This document shows positions 42,316 through 51,542 of a DNA stretch of 64,000 nt, piece after piece. The stretch lies in the NCBI GenBank assembly GCA_018241225.1, contig JAFEEG010000003.1, positions 28,657 through 92,656 on the forward strand. The letters are read 5' to 3'. Under the pieces are notes generated by a model, which made no database searches, was not told where the DNA came from, and saw only the letters and a program-made list of their open reading frames with translations. Every line of letters begins with the position of its first letter. The stretch's first letter is position 1. The stretch comes from Pseudomonadota bacterium (GTDB lineage: Bacteria; Pseudomonadota; Gammaproteobacteria; Burkholderiales; Burkholderiaceae_C). Both the position numbers and the translations under genes were made by a program.

Positions 42316-43008
42316 ATGAGTTCTCTCAATTTCATCGGCGGTGAAAAAGGCGGCGTCGGCAAGTCGGTCACGGCTCGGCTGCTCGCCCAGTACTTCATAG
42401 ACCGGAACAGGCCCTTCACCGGCTTCGATACCGACCGCTCGCACAACTCCTTCACCCGCTTCTACCAAGGCTTTGCATCCCCGGTGGTGGTAGACAGCTA
42501 CGAGGCGCTGGACACGGTGGTGAACGGCTTCGAGGGCAATCCCGAGCACAGCGTGATCGTCGACCTGGCGGCGCAAACGCTGGCGCCGCTGTCCAAATGG
42601 ATCAAGGAATCGGATCTGCTCCCGCTGTTCCGGGAGCTGGGCGTACCGGTCAACTTCTGGCATGTGCTGGACGATGGCCGCGACTCCACCGACCTGCTGG
42701 GTACGCTGGTGGATACCTTCGGCGACAAGCCCAACTACATCGTGGTGCAGAACTACGGGCGGGGCAGCGACTTCGCCCTGCTGCTGGGCTCGCAGTCGCT
42801 GTCAAAGGCGATGCTGGCCGGCGCCAAGGTCATCGCACTGCCCCGGCTGCACGAGGCCAGCATGCGCAAGATCGACGCGCAGAACACCAGCTTCTGGAAA
42901 GCAGCGAACGACCGCGAGAGCCCCTCGGCCCTGGGCCTGCTGGAGCGCCAGCGCGTAAAGAGCTGGCTGGCGACGACTTACGCCGCCTTCGACACCTTAC
43001 CTCTGTAG
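42316..43008 (+). CDS. ParA/MinD-like P-loop ATPase, orphan
   Basis: 230 residues from MSSLNFIGG. A deviant Walker A KGGVGKS (11-17) and the switch-type Asp in FDTDRSH place it in the ParA/MinD/CobQ group. The rest (SVIVDLAAQTLAPLSKW, IDAQNTSFWKAAND) does not match Soj, MinD or a known plasmid ParA, and no parB-like gene is adjacent. The protein is conserved-hypothetical in style, so positioning of an unknown cargo or a nucleotide switch is possible. Its last 31 bases overlap the convergent dsbB end. Confidence 0.8.
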   Translation: MSSLNFIGGEKGGVGKSVTARLLAQYFIDRNRPFTGFDTDRSHNSFTRFYQGFASPVVVDSYEALDTVVNGFEGNPEHSVIVDLAAQTLAPLSKWIKESDLLPLFRELGVPVNFWHVLDDGRDSTDLLGTLVDTFGDKPNYIVVQNYGRGSDFALLLGSQSLSKAMLAGAKVIALPRLHEASMRKIDAQNTSFWKAANDRESPSALGLLERQRVKSWLATTYAAFDTLPL

Positions 43009-43517
43009 GCGCCGTCCTTGGCGTGCTTGCGGGTGAGCAGCAGCCCGAGCACCAGCAGGCCAAGCACCGTGAAGGCAATGAAGGACCAGTTGGCAATGGA
43101 CAGGCCCAGAAAGGTCCAGTCGATCTTGGAGCAGTCGCCGCTGCCGCGAAAGATCATGGGAATGGCGCGCTGCAGCGGAAAGCTCTCGATCATCCCGTAG
43201 ATGTCGCGCCCGCAGCTGACGAATTCCGGCGGATACCACTGCAGCCAGCTCTGGCGGGCCGCCGTGTAGGCGCCGCCCACGCTGGCGACCAGGCCCAGCA
43301 CGCCGAACACGCTGCGGGCGCTACGGCCACTCACCGCGGAAGCCAGGCCGGCAAACACCGCCACCCCCACCAGCGCATAGCGCTGCACCACGCACATCGG
43401 GCAGGGTTCGAGCCCCACCACATGCTGCAGGTACAGGCCGAAGGCCAGCATGCCCACACAAGCCAGGCCGATCAGGCCGAATGCACGGCGCGGGGCGCCA
43501 AAGAACCATTGAATCAA
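42978..43517 (-). CDS. dsbB: Disulfide bond formation protein B
   Basis: 179 residues with four membrane helices. Both essential cysteine pairs are present: Cys39 and Cys42 in EPCPMC, and Cys102 and Cys129 in the second periplasmic loop. DsbB reoxidises DsbA and passes electrons to quinone. The start overlaps the cysA stop (ATGA), so it is the last gene of the sulfate transport operon, an uncommon position. Its 3' end overlaps the convergent ParA-like gene. Confidence 0.94.
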   Translation of the reverse strand: MIQWFFGAPRRAFGLIGLACVGMLAFGLYLQHVVGLEPCPMCVVQRYALVGVAVFAGLASAVSGRSARSVFGVLGLVASVGGAYTAARQSWLQWYPPEFVSCGRDIYGMIESFPLQRAIPMIFRGSGDCSKIDWTFLGLSIANWSFIAFTVLGLLVLGLLLTRKHAKDGAYRGKVSKAA

Positions 43518-44611
43518 GGTGATACCCAGTCTTCTTCCACGAACACCCGGGCCTTGCGAGGCGTGGCGACCACCTGGTCGCCCTCCTTCAAGCCCAGGTC
43601 GCGGAACTGTTGCGCAGGGATTTGCGCCTCGATGATAGTTCCGCTGCCGGGATTGTCTGGATTCGATTCCAGGGGCTCAAGTTCCAGCCTCGCGATGGGA
43701 CCGACCACGATGGCGCGGCCGATGCTGGCCACGATGCCGCTGGCACCGGCCGTGTAGGGGCGCACGTCCAGGTCGTGCGGACGCACGTAGGCCAGGGCCT
43801 TGGCATCGCGTGCGCCGCCGTGCTCGGGGGCGTTGAAGCGCACGCCCTCCACTTCCACCTCGCCCTCGTGGGCACGCCCGTGGAACAGGTTGACGTCGCC
43901 CAGGAAGCCGTAGACGAAGGGACTGGCGGGGTGGTCCCACACCTCCTGCGGCGAGCCGACCTGTTCGATGCGGCCGCTGTTCATCAGCACCACGCGGTCA
44001 GCCACTTCGAGCGCCTCTTCCTGGTCGTGCGTGACGAAGATGGAGGTGACGTGCAGCTCGTCATGCAGGCGGCGCAGCCAGCGGCGCAGCTCCTTGCGCA
44101 CCTTGGCATCGAGCGCGCCGAAGGGCTCGTCCAGCAACAGCACCTTGGGCTCGACCGCCAGGGCGCGCGCCAGGGCAATGCGCTGGCGCTGCCCGCCCGA
44201 CAGCTGCGAGGGGTAGCGGTCGGCCAGCCAATCGAGCTGCACCAGCTTGAGCAGCTCCATCACCTTCTTCTTGATCTGCGCGTCGCTCGGCCGGGTGCTG
44301 CGCGGCTTCACGCGCAGGCCGAAGGCCACGTTCTCGAACACCGACATGTGGCGAAACAGTGCGTAGTGCTGGAACACGAAGCCCACCTGCCGCTCGCGCA
44401 CGTGCACGTCGGTGGTGTCCTCGCCGGCAAACAGGATGCTGCCGGCGTCGGCCGTTTCCAGGCCGGCAATGATGCGCAGCAGCGTGGTCTTGCCGCAGCC
44501 CGAGGGGCCCAGCAGCGCCACCAGCTCGCCCGAATCCACGTCCAGGTTGACGTTGCGCAGCGCGTGAAAGTCGCCGAACTGCTTGCTGACGTTGCGAATC
44601 TCGATGCTCAT
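43514..44611 (-). CDS. cysA: Sulfate/thiosulfate ABC transporter ATP-binding protein
   Basis: 365 residues. Walker A GPSGCGKT (35-42), Q-loop [14 protein letters not shown], signature LSGGQRQR, Walker [13 protein letters not shown] and switch histidine VTHDQEE. The C-terminal 110 residues form the CysA regulatory domain that begins after [12 protein letters not shown]. It powers sulfate uptake through CysT and CysW. cysW ends 21 bases upstream, and dsbB overlaps downstream. Confidence 0.95.
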   Translation of the reverse strand: MSIEIRNVSKQFGDFHALRNVNLDVDSGELVALLGPSGCGKTTLLRIIAGLETADAGSILFAGEDTTDVHVRERQVGFVFQHYALFRHMSVFENVAFGLRVKPRSTRPSDAQIKKKVMELLKLVQLDWLADRYPSQLSGGQRQRIALARALAVEPKVLLLDEPFGALDAKVRKELRRWLRRLHDELHVTSIFVTHDQEEALEVADRVVLMNSGRIEQVGSPQEVWDHPASPFVYGFLGDVNLFHGRAHEGEVEVEGVRFNAPEHGGARDAKALAYVRPHDLDVRPYTAGASGIVASIGRAIVVGPIARLELEPLESNPDNPGSGTIIEAQIPAQQFRDLGLKEGDQVVATPRKARVFVEEDWVSP

Positions 44612-44632
44612 TTCCTTGTTCCTCTCACTTCA

Positions 44633-45553
44633 TCACGCTGCGGCAGCGTCGGCCGACGGCGGGCGCTCGGGCGGCAGGTTTGCCAGCGCCTTCATTTCGC
44701 GCTCGTGGCGCCACTCGATGACCGACTTGATCACCAGCGTGACCAGCGCCAGGATGGCCAGCAGCGATGCCACGGCAAAGGCCGCGACCGACTGGTATTC
44801 GTTGTAGAGCACTTCCACGTGCAGCGGCATGGTGTTGGTCTGGCCGCGGATGTGGCCCGACACCACCGACACCGCGCCGAATTCGCCCATGGCGCGCGCG
44901 TTGCTCAGGATCACGCCGTACAGCAGGCCCCACTTGATGTTGGGCAGCGTCACGCGCCAGAAGGTCTGCCAGCCGGTAGCGCCCAGCACGATGGCCGCCT
45001 GCTCTTCGTCCGTGCCCTGGGCCTGCATGAGCGGAATGAGTTCGCGCGCAATGAAGGGAAAGGTCACGAAGATGGTGGCCAGCACGATGCCCGGCACGGC
45101 AAAGATGATCTTGATGTCGTGCGCGGCCAGCCAGGGGCCGAACCAGCCCTGCGCGCCGAACACCAGCACGTAGATCAGGCCCGCCACCACCGGCGACACG
45201 GCAAACGGCAGGTCGACCAGCGTGGTGAGCACGGCCTTGCCGCGGAACTCGAACTTGGCGATGGCCCAAGCGGCTGCAACGCCGAACACCAGGTTCAACG
45301 GCACCGAGATGGCTGCGGTGATCAGCGTCAGGCGGATGGCGGCCCAGGCGTCGGGCTCGCGCAGGGCCTCCAGGTAGGCGCCGAAGCCCTTGCGCAATGC
45401 CTCGGTGGCCACGGCCGCCAACGGCAGCACGAGGAACAGGCCCATGAATGCCAGCGCCAGGCCGATCAGCAGCCAGCGCACCACCGGTGACTCGGTGGTG
45501 CCGGCCTGCGCGCGGCGCGCGCTGCCGCGAAGTCCGGATGCGCCGCCGCTCAT
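44633..45553 (-). CDS. cysW: Sulfate ABC transporter permease subunit CysW
   Basis: 306 residues from MSGGASGL, whose ATG overlaps the cysT stop. Six membrane spans, with the EAA loop [23 protein letters not shown], and [21 protein letters not shown], the CysW hallmark. Together with CysT it makes the sulfate channel. Confidence 0.94.
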   Translation of the reverse strand: MSGGASGLRGSARRAQAGTTESPVVRWLLIGLALAFMGLFLVLPLAAVATEALRKGFGAYLEALREPDAWAAIRLTLITAAISVPLNLVFGVAAAWAIAKFEFRGKAVLTTLVDLPFAVSPVVAGLIYVLVFGAQGWFGPWLAAHDIKIIFAVPGIVLATIFVTFPFIARELIPLMQAQGTDEEQAAIVLGATGWQTFWRVTLPNIKWGLLYGVILSNARAMGEFGAVSVVSGHIRGQTNTMPLHVEVLYNEYQSVAAFAVASLLAILALVTLVIKSVIEWRHEREMKALANLPPERPPSADAAAA

Positions 45554-46449
45554 GAGGAAGCTCCCGAACGCTTGCGCTGCCAGCCTTGCAACGCGTTGAT
45601 GACCAGCAGCATCGCGAAGGAGATGACCAGCATCACCAGCGCCACGGCCGTGGCGCCGGCAAAGTCGTACTGCTCGAGCTTGCTTATGATGATCAGCGGC
45701 GTGATCTCGGAAATCATGGGCATGTTGCCCGCGATGAAGATGACCGAGCCGTACTCGCCGATGGCGCGTGCAAAGGCCATGGCAAAGCCGGTAAGAAGCG
45801 CCGGCATGATCGCCGGAAGAATCACCAGCCTGAAGGTCTGCCAACGCGTGGCGCCCAGCGAGGTGGCGGCTTCTTCAAGCTCCTTCTCGGTGTCTTCGAG
45901 CACCGGCTGCACCGTGCGCACCACAAACGGCAGCCCGATGAAGATCAGCGCAATGACCACGCCCGCCGGCGTGAAAGCCACCTTGATGCCGTGCGGCTCC
46001 AGGAACTGGCCGACCCAGCCGTTGCCGGCCAGCAGCGCGGTGAGCGAAATGCCCGCCACGGCCGTGGGCAGCGCAAAAGGCAGGTCAACCAGCGCATCGA
46101 CGATGCGTTTGCCCGGAAAGTTGTAGCGCACCAGCACCCACGCCACCAGCAACCCGCCGAACAGGTTGACCAGCGCCGCAATCAGCGATGCGCCGAAGGT
46201 CAGGCGGTAGGAAGCCAGCACGCGCGGCGAGGCCACGGCCGTCCAGAACTGGTCCCAGTTGAGCGTGAAGGTCTTGAAGACCAGCGCCGACAGCGGAATC
46301 AGCACGATCAGGCACAGGTAGAACAGCGCATAGCCCAGCGTGAGGTTGAAGCCGGGCAGCACGCGCTTGGCCTTGCCCCCGCTGGGGCCACCACGAAAAA
46401 CCGGCGCTGCCGGTTTTGCTGGCAGCGCCGGTGAAATCGAAGCGCTCAT
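45550..46449 (-). CDS. cysT: Sulfate ABC transporter permease subunit CysT
   Basis: 299 residues. N-terminal [21 protein letters not shown], the CysT motif [21 protein letters not shown], and the EAA loop [23 protein letters not shown]. Six spans. It begins six bases after the sbp stop and overlaps cysW, in the order sbp-cysT-cysW-cysA. Confidence 0.94.
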   Translation of the reverse strand: MSASISPALPAKPAAPVFRGGPSGGKAKRVLPGFNLTLGYALFYLCLIVLIPLSALVFKTFTLNWDQFWTAVASPRVLASYRLTFGASLIAALVNLFGGLLVAWVLVRYNFPGKRIVDALVDLPFALPTAVAGISLTALLAGNGWVGQFLEPHGIKVAFTPAGVVIALIFIGLPFVVRTVQPVLEDTEKELEEAATSLGATRWQTFRLVILPAIMPALLTGFAMAFARAIGEYGSVIFIAGNMPMISEITPLIIISKLEQYDFAGATAVALVMLVISFAMLLVINALQGWQRKRSGASS

Positions 46450-46455
46450 GACTGA

Positions 46456-47463
46456 TTACTTGCCACCGGGGGTGTAGATCTTGTCGAACTGGCCACCGTC
46501 GTTGAAGTGCACCTTCTGCGCTTCACCCAGGCTGCCGAACAGTTCCTGCACGGTGAACAGCTGCACTGGCTTGAAGGTGGCGGCGTGCTTCTTCAGCACG
46601 GCTTGCGAACGCGGGCGCAGCGCATGCTTGGCGGCGATTTCCTGGCCTTCGTCCGAGTACAGGTAGTCGAGGTAGGCCTTGGCCAGCTCGCCGGTGCCCT
46701 TCTTGGCCGTGGTGCGCTCGACCACCGCCACCGGGTTCTCGGCCAGGATGCTGATCGAGGGATAGACCGCATCCACCTTGCCAGCGCCGAACTCACGGTC
46801 GATGGACAGCACCTCCGACTCGAAGGTGATCAGCACGTCGCCGATATTGCGCTGCAGGAAGGCGGCGGTGGCATCGCGGCCGCCGCGCGCCAGGATGGGC
46901 ACGTTCTTGAACAGCTTGCCCACGAACTCGGCGGCCTGCGCATCGCTGCCGCCCTTCTTCTTCACGTAGCCCCAGGCGGCCAGGTAGGCATAGCGGCCAT
47001 TGCCGCCGGTCTTGGGGTTGACCACCACCACCTGCACGCCCGGCTTGATCAGGTCTTCCCAGTCCTTGATGCCCTTGGGGTTGCCGTTGCGCACCAGGAA
47101 CAGCATGGTGGACGTGGTGGGTGCCGCGTTGTCGGGAAACTTCTTGGCCCAATCCTTGGCGACGATGCCCTTGTCGGCCAGGAACTCGATGTCGGTGGTG
47201 GTGTTCATGGTCACCACGTCGGCATCCAGGCCGTCGGCCACGGAACGCGCCTGCGCGCTGGAGCCGGCATGCGACTGGTCGATCTTGACGTCCTTGCCGG
47301 TGGTCTTCTTGTAGTGCGCGACGAAGGCAGTGTTGTAGTCCTTGTAGAACTCGCGGGCCACGTCGTAGGACACGTTCAACAGGGTCTGCTGCGCGAAGGC
47401 CGGGGCCACGGCCGCCGCGGCCAGTGCGAAGGCGACAAGGATTTTTCTGGTTCTGGTGGTCAT
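46456..47463 (-). CDS. sbp: Sulfate ABC transporter substrate-binding protein
   Basis: 335 residues with a Sec signal peptide (FALAAAAVAPAFA). Mature start QQTLLNVSYDVAREFYKDYN, then the sulfate site KIDQSHAGSSAQARSV, and PKTGGNGRYAYLAAWGY. It captures sulfate in the periplasm for CysTWA. The start overlaps the stop of the preceding hydrolase-like gene, so that gene and not sbp is nearest to the promoter. A second Sbp is encoded at 58984. Confidence 0.95.
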   Translation of the reverse strand: MTTRTRKILVAFALAAAAVAPAFAQQTLLNVSYDVAREFYKDYNTAFVAHYKKTTGKDVKIDQSHAGSSAQARSVADGLDADVVTMNTTTDIEFLADKGIVAKDWAKKFPDNAAPTTSTMLFLVRNGNPKGIKDWEDLIKPGVQVVVVNPKTGGNGRYAYLAAWGYVKKKGGSDAQAAEFVGKLFKNVPILARGGRDATAAFLQRNIGDVLITFESEVLSIDREFGAGKVDAVYPSISILAENPVAVVERTTAKKGTGELAKAYLDYLYSDEGQEIAAKHALRPRSQAVLKKHAATFKPVQLFTVQELFGSLGEAQKVHFNDGGQFDKIYTPGGK

Positions 47464-48056
47464 GGTTGAGCCAATCGTTCTGCGTTGAAATTGGAAGAAG
47501 AAGCATGGGCCGGCCCCGCCGCAGGCGAGCCTCCCAGGGTCAGGGACTGGAACAGCGCCTGGCCCAGTGGCCAGGGTCCGTGCCCCGAATCGTGGTCGAT
47601 GTGCCCGGCATTCTGCATACGGACGAATTCGCTACCCCAGGCGCGGGCATAGGCGCCGGCCAGGCGCACGGGGCAGACCGGGTCGTTGCTGCTGGCCACC
47701 ATCAAGCTGCGGTACGGCAAGGGCGCATAAGGCACTGGTGCAAAGCTGGACGTCTGGGCCCGGCGCTCGGGATCGACCGGCGCCACCAGCAGCGCCCCGC
47801 GCACGCGCGCAGCAGCCTGATCGCCCAGATGCGCCACGGCAACGCAGCCCAGGCCGTGCGCCACCAGAACTACCGGCGCATCGGCCGACAGCACCAGCGC
47901 TTCGAGTGCCGGCACCCATGCATCGCGGTGAGGCGTGGTCTCCTCAGGCGCGGTGAACCAATGTGCGCCGCTCAACTCGCCGGCCCACAGGCTCTGCCAG
48001 TGGCCGGCGTTGGCGCCTTGCCAGTCGGGCACGAGGATGGTCTGGAAATGGCTCAC
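47460..48056 (-). CDS. RBBP9/YdeN-like alpha/beta hydrolase with the nucleophile serine replaced by glycine
   Basis: 198 residues. The start ILVPDWQGANAGHWQSLW and the end NAGHIDHDSGHGPWPLG are typical of the RBBP9/YdeN serine-hydrolase-like family, and the Asp region ASSNDPVCP is kept. The nucleophile elbow, G/A-H-S-x-G in active members, reads VLVAHGLGC, with Gly68 (codon GGC, 47853-47855) where Ser is expected. It is the first gene of the sulfate uptake operon and overlaps sbp (ATGA). It may be inactive as a hydrolase, or act as a binding protein. No function is established for sulfate uptake. Confidence 0.85.
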   Translation of the reverse strand: MSHFQTILVPDWQGANAGHWQSLWAGELSGAHWFTAPEETTPHRDAWVPALEALVLSADAPVVLVAHGLGCVAVAHLGDQAAARVRGALLVAPVDPERRAQTSSFAPVPYAPLPYRSLMVASSNDPVCPVRLAGAYARAWGSEFVRMQNAGHIDHDSGHGPWPLGQALFQSLTLGGSPAAGPAHASSSNFNAERLAQP

Positions 48057-48106
48057 GGGCGGTTGAAGGGAAATTGAGCCCGGATTGTGCGAAGCCAGCC
48101 TCGGAT

Positions 48107-48132
48107 AACAAACGAATATCTGCTTGTTTGTT
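48107..48132. promoter_or_regulatory. AT-rich inverted repeat upstream of the sulfate operon
   Basis: AACAAAC-N12-GTTTGTT, perfect 7-bp arms, lies 51-76 bases upstream of the first start codon of the sulfate operon. On the minus strand a possible TTGCCC-N17-TATTCG promoter overlaps it. CysB or a related LysR regulator would be the expected controller under sulfur starvation; the match to a CysB site is not shown. Confidence 0.45.
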
Positions 48133-48199
48133 TATGGGCAAATTCGCATAAAGAGAATTTCCAACTGATCTAAGCGCACCTCCGGGTCCTTCCGGTCCT

Positions 48200-49789
48200 T
48201 CAAAACAGCTCTTCGTCCACCATGGCGGCCAGCACGGACAGGCGCAACCTGCGCCCCCAGTTCAACGCCGGCTCGCGCGCCAGCACCACTTCGCCGCCAT
48301 CCTCTTGTTGCGTCACCCACTGCAGGCGGCGCGCCTCGCCGCTGCCGCCTTGCGCACGCAGCTGGTAGGCATTGGCGATGCGCTGGCCGCGCAGCAGCGA
48401 GGCGGCCTGACCGGCCAGCACCGGGCTGTCCACGATCAGCACCATCTCGGTGTTCGAATGGGCGGAGCGACGGTCCATGTTCATCGAGCCGATCGACAGC
48501 CACCGCCCGTCCACCACCGCCAGCTTGGCGTGCAGGCGCCCCGTCGAAGCACGGGCGGATGCATTGGCATTGGCCTGTGCCTTGGCCGCCTCGGCCGGCA
48601 TCAGCTCGTACACGGCAACGCCCATATCGAGCAAGGCGGTACGATAGCGGGCGTAGCCAAAGTGCACCAGCGGCTCGTCGGTGGTAGCCAGCGAGTTGGT
48701 GACCAGCGACACCCGCACCCGCTGCGCCACGGCCCGCAACGCCTTCAAGCCGCCTTCGCTGGGCACCACGTAGGGCGAGGCCAGGAACACCTCCGACGAT
48801 GCCGACTGCATGAGTTCCAGCTTGGCCCGCATCACCGGGCCGTCCTCGCGGCGCCCGACGGTCGGGGCCACCTTGTCTGGCGGGTCTGCCACCACGCGCA
48901 CCGGCGCCGGCGTCAAATCGACCTTGCCGCGGCCCAACTGTGCGCCAACCGACGCCTGGCCCAGTTCGTCATGCTCGCGCACCAAAGGTTGCGCGCCAGG
49001 CACCTGGACCCACTTGTCGAAGGCAAGGCGGGCCGGCTCGCCCTGCTCGTCCGCTGCGGCCAGGCTCTGCACCGGGTAGGCCCGCTCGCTGTTCCAGTAC
49101 TGGTCGAACACGGCCGACATGCTCGCCACGACCGGACCGGCCGACAGCACGTCCAGGTCGATGAAGTTGGCCGGCTCGCTGCGCTCGAAGTACGCATCGG
49201 CGATGTTGCGGCCGCCGCTGATGGCAAATGCGTTGTCGGCCACCAGCAGCTTGTTGTGCATGCGGCGGTTCACGCGCGAGAACTCGCGCAGCGACAGCAA
49301 GGTGCGCCGCGCCACGCTGCCGTCGCGCGCGGGCAGCGGGTTGAACAGGCGCACCTCGACGCCCGCCTGGGCGGCCAGGCCCGCCAGCAAAGCCTCTTCC
49401 TCGCCGGCGTACAGGTCGTCCACCAGCAGGCGCACGCGCACGCCGCGCGCACCGGCATCACGCAATTCGCGCAGGAACTGGCGGCCCGAGACATCGTCGG
49501 CGACCTGGTAGTACTGCGCGTCCACGCTGCGCTGCGCCAGGCGCACCAGCGCGATGCGCGCCTCGAAGGCCTGGTCGCCCGCAGGCAGCAGGCGCAGGCC
49601 CGAGCGCGCCGGGGTGCCCTCGTCTTGCGGCCCCAGCGACGCCAAGGCAGTTGAACCCAACGCGGTAGCGGCCCCATCGTCGATGGCCAGGGAGGGCACG
49701 CGCTCCACGCCCTCGGGCAGGCCGGCGCAGGCGACCAGCAGGGCCACCAGCGGGAGCAGGAACCAGCGGGGAAAGCGCAGCAAGGTCAT
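48200..49789 (-). CDS. Phospholipase D family lipoprotein (cardiolipin synthase-like)
   Basis: 529 residues. A lipobox LLVAC puts the lipidated cysteine at 21. Two HKD motifs are complete: HNKLLVADN (His178, Lys180) followed by SGGRN, and HAKLAVVDG near residue 418 followed by GSMNMD. YWNSERAYPV between them is a frequent ClsC-like feature. It could make or remodel cardiolipin, or be a phospholipase or transphosphatidylase in the envelope. It stands alone: the sulfate operon follows after 143 bases, and the Crp/Fnr gene is divergent. Confidence 0.88.
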   Translation of the reverse strand: MTLLRFPRWFLLPLVALLVACAGLPEGVERVPSLAIDDGAATALGSTALASLGPQDEGTPARSGLRLLPAGDQAFEARIALVRLAQRSVDAQYYQVADDVSGRQFLRELRDAGARGVRVRLLVDDLYAGEEEALLAGLAAQAGVEVRLFNPLPARDGSVARRTLLSLREFSRVNRRMHNKLLVADNAFAISGGRNIADAYFERSEPANFIDLDVLSAGPVVASMSAVFDQYWNSERAYPVQSLAAADEQGEPARLAFDKWVQVPGAQPLVREHDELGQASVGAQLGRGKVDLTPAPVRVVADPPDKVAPTVGRREDGPVMRAKLELMQSASSEVFLASPYVVPSEGGLKALRAVAQRVRVSLVTNSLATTDEPLVHFGYARYRTALLDMGVAVYELMPAEAAKAQANANASARASTGRLHAKLAVVDGRWLSIGSMNMDRRSAHSNTEMVLIVDSPVLAGQAASLLRGQRIANAYQLRAQGGSGEARRLQWVTQQEDGGEVVLAREPALNWGRRLRLSVLAAMVDEELF

Positions 49790-49845
49790 GGGTGGAATCT
49801 AGGCAAGCGCGCCCCTGGCCACGAGTCAGCAGTGCGCCCAACACG

Positions 49846-49861
49846 AGTGAAATAGTTCACA
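49846..49861. promoter_or_regulatory. CRP-like binding site between the PLD and Crp/Fnr genes
   Basis: AGTGA-AATAGT-TCACA matches nine of the ten defined positions of the CRP consensus TGTGA-N6-TCACA. It lies 45 bases before the start codon of the adjacent Crp/Fnr regulator and 57 before the divergent PLD start, so autoregulation or control of both is plausible. Confidence 0.65.
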
Positions 49862-49906
49862 CTTCACGCTCCAACCCCAGCCCTGCCTCCCGATCCCGTC
49901 AGCGCC

Positions 49907-50560
49907 ATGACTGCCGATGCCGCCGAAGACGATGACACGGGCAACCGCCTGCCCCGCGACCTGTTCGAGGCCGTGGCCTCGCATGGCCAGGTGCGCAGCT
50001 TTGCGGCAAACGCCATCCTCATCAACGAAGGCGACAGCACCAACTCGCTGTATGTCGTGCTGACGGGCCGCGTGAAGGCCTACGCCAGCTCGGAAGACGG
50101 ACGCGAGGTGGTGCTGGCCGAATACGGCCCGGGCGAGTACTTCGGGGAGCTGTCGCTCGACGGCTCGCGCCGCTCGGCGTCCATCCAGGCCCTCGAGCCT
50201 TGCACCTGCCGCGTCGTCCAGGGCCAGGAGCTGCAGGCCTTCCTGACGGAGCACCCGCAGTTCGGCGCGCACCTCACGCGCAAGCTGATCCACATGGTGC
50301 GGCGCCTGACGGATCAGGTGCGCAGCCTGGCCCTGCAGGACGTGTACAGCCGCGTCGTGGCCCTGCTGGACGAGTTCTCCGAACCCGCGGGCACGGAGCG
50401 GGTGCTGCGCCACAAGCTCACCCAGCAGGACATTGCCGACCGCGTGGGCGCCTCGCGCGAGATGGTGAACCGGGTGATGAAGGAACTAGCCGCCGGTGGC
50501 TACGTCACCCAGCGCGAGGGCCGCATCGTGCTGCTGCGCAAGCCGCCCTCGGCCTGGTAG
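49907..50560 (+). CDS. Crp/Fnr family transcriptional regulator
   Basis: 217 residues. An N-terminal cyclic-nucleotide-binding fold (ILINEGDSTNSLYVVLTGRVKAY, YFGELSLDGSRRSAS) and a C-terminal winged helix (LTQQDIADRVGASREMVNRVMKEL), whose recognition helix SREMVNRV is of CRP type. The phosphate-binding region GELSLDGSRRSAS looks close to that of cAMP-binding members. No N-terminal cysteine cluster is present, so it is not an iron-sulfur Fnr. A CRP-like site lies in its own upstream region. Confidence 0.92.
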   Translation: MTADAAEDDDTGNRLPRDLFEAVASHGQVRSFAANAILINEGDSTNSLYVVLTGRVKAYASSEDGREVVLAEYGPGEYFGELSLDGSRRSASIQALEPCTCRVVQGQELQAFLTEHPQFGAHLTRKLIHMVRRLTDQVRSLALQDVYSRVVALLDEFSEPAGTERVLRHKLTQQDIADRVGASREMVNRVMKELAAGGYVTQREGRIVLLRKPPSAW

Positions 50561-50575
50561 GCGCGGCGCGCAGGC

Positions 50576-51499
50576 TCAGATCGAGTAGTCCTGCGGGTCG
50601 GCGCCGTTGAGGTTTTCGGCCAGGAAGTCGATCAGCTTGCGCACTGCCGGCACCAGCGCGCGCCGCTGAGGAAACACCGCGTGGCAGATGCCCGGGTGCG
50701 GCCCCCAGCCCGGCAGCACCTCCCGGAGCCGGCCGTTGCGCAGGTCGGCGCGACACATGTAGTCGGGCAGCACGCCGGCGCCCGTGCCGGCCAGCACCGC
50801 GAACTGCAGCGTGGCCAGGTCGTCGACCAGGTAGCGAGGCGTGTGGTGGAGCACGTATTCCGCGCCGCCCGGCCCTTCCAGCCGCATGACGGCGCGGCCA
50901 TCGCCTGCAGCGGACATGGCCACAGTGTCCAGCCGCTCCAGGTCGTGGGGCGTTTGCACAGGGCCCTGGCGGCGCAGCATCTCGGGATTGGCCACCAGCA
51001 TGCCGCGGCTTTCGCCGAAGTTCTTGGCCACCAGGGTGGCGCTGTCCTCGATGACCGGGCGCACGCGCAGTGCGATGTCCACGCCCTCTTCCACCGGGTC
51101 CACCGGCCGGTTGAGAGTCAACATTTCCACCCGCACCGCCGGGTAGCGCTGCATGAAGCGCGGCAGCAGCGGCCCCACGGCGCTCTGCGCCAGGGTGACC
51201 GGGCAGGTGATGCGCACCTTGCCGCGCGGCTCGGTCTGCACCTGGGCCACGGCCTCGGCCGCTGCCTGTGCCGCGTCGCGCATGGCAACACAGTGGCGCA
51301 AGTAAAGCTCGCCGGCGGGCGTGAGCGACAGGCTGCGGGTGCTTCGCTGCAGCAACTGCACGCCCAGTTGCGTTTCCAGGTCGGCCACGCGCCGCGAGAG
51401 GCGCGACTTGGGAATCCCCAGCGCCCGGCCCGCCGCGGCAAAGCCACCCCGCTCGGCCACCTCGGCGAAATAGACCATGTCGTTCAGATCCTGCTGCAT
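50576..51499 (-). CDS. LysR family transcriptional regulator
   Basis: 307 residues. N-terminal helix-turn-helix (FAEVAERGGFAAAGRALGIPKSRLSRRVADLETQLG) and a substrate-binding co-inducer domain starting about residue 90. RLSRR-type regulators next to flavin or quinone reductases are common. It is divergent from azoR across 144 bases that contain an inverted repeat, so it most probably regulates azoR and itself. Its stop lies 15 bases from that of the Crp/Fnr gene. Confidence 0.93.
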   Translation of the reverse strand: MQQDLNDMVYFAEVAERGGFAAAGRALGIPKSRLSRRVADLETQLGVQLLQRSTRSLSLTPAGELYLRHCVAMRDAAQAAAEAVAQVQTEPRGKVRITCPVTLAQSAVGPLLPRFMQRYPAVRVEMLTLNRPVDPVEEGVDIALRVRPVIEDSATLVAKNFGESRGMLVANPEMLRRQGPVQTPHDLERLDTVAMSAAGDGRAVMRLEGPGGAEYVLHHTPRYLVDDLATLQFAVLAGTGAGVLPDYMCRADLRNGRLREVLPGWGPHPGICHAVFPQRRALVPAVRKLIDFLAENLNGADPQDYSI

Positions 51500-51542
51500 G
51501 GCGGCACCCTCTTTTCCTTGTCGTCCTATTTTTGGAACAATC

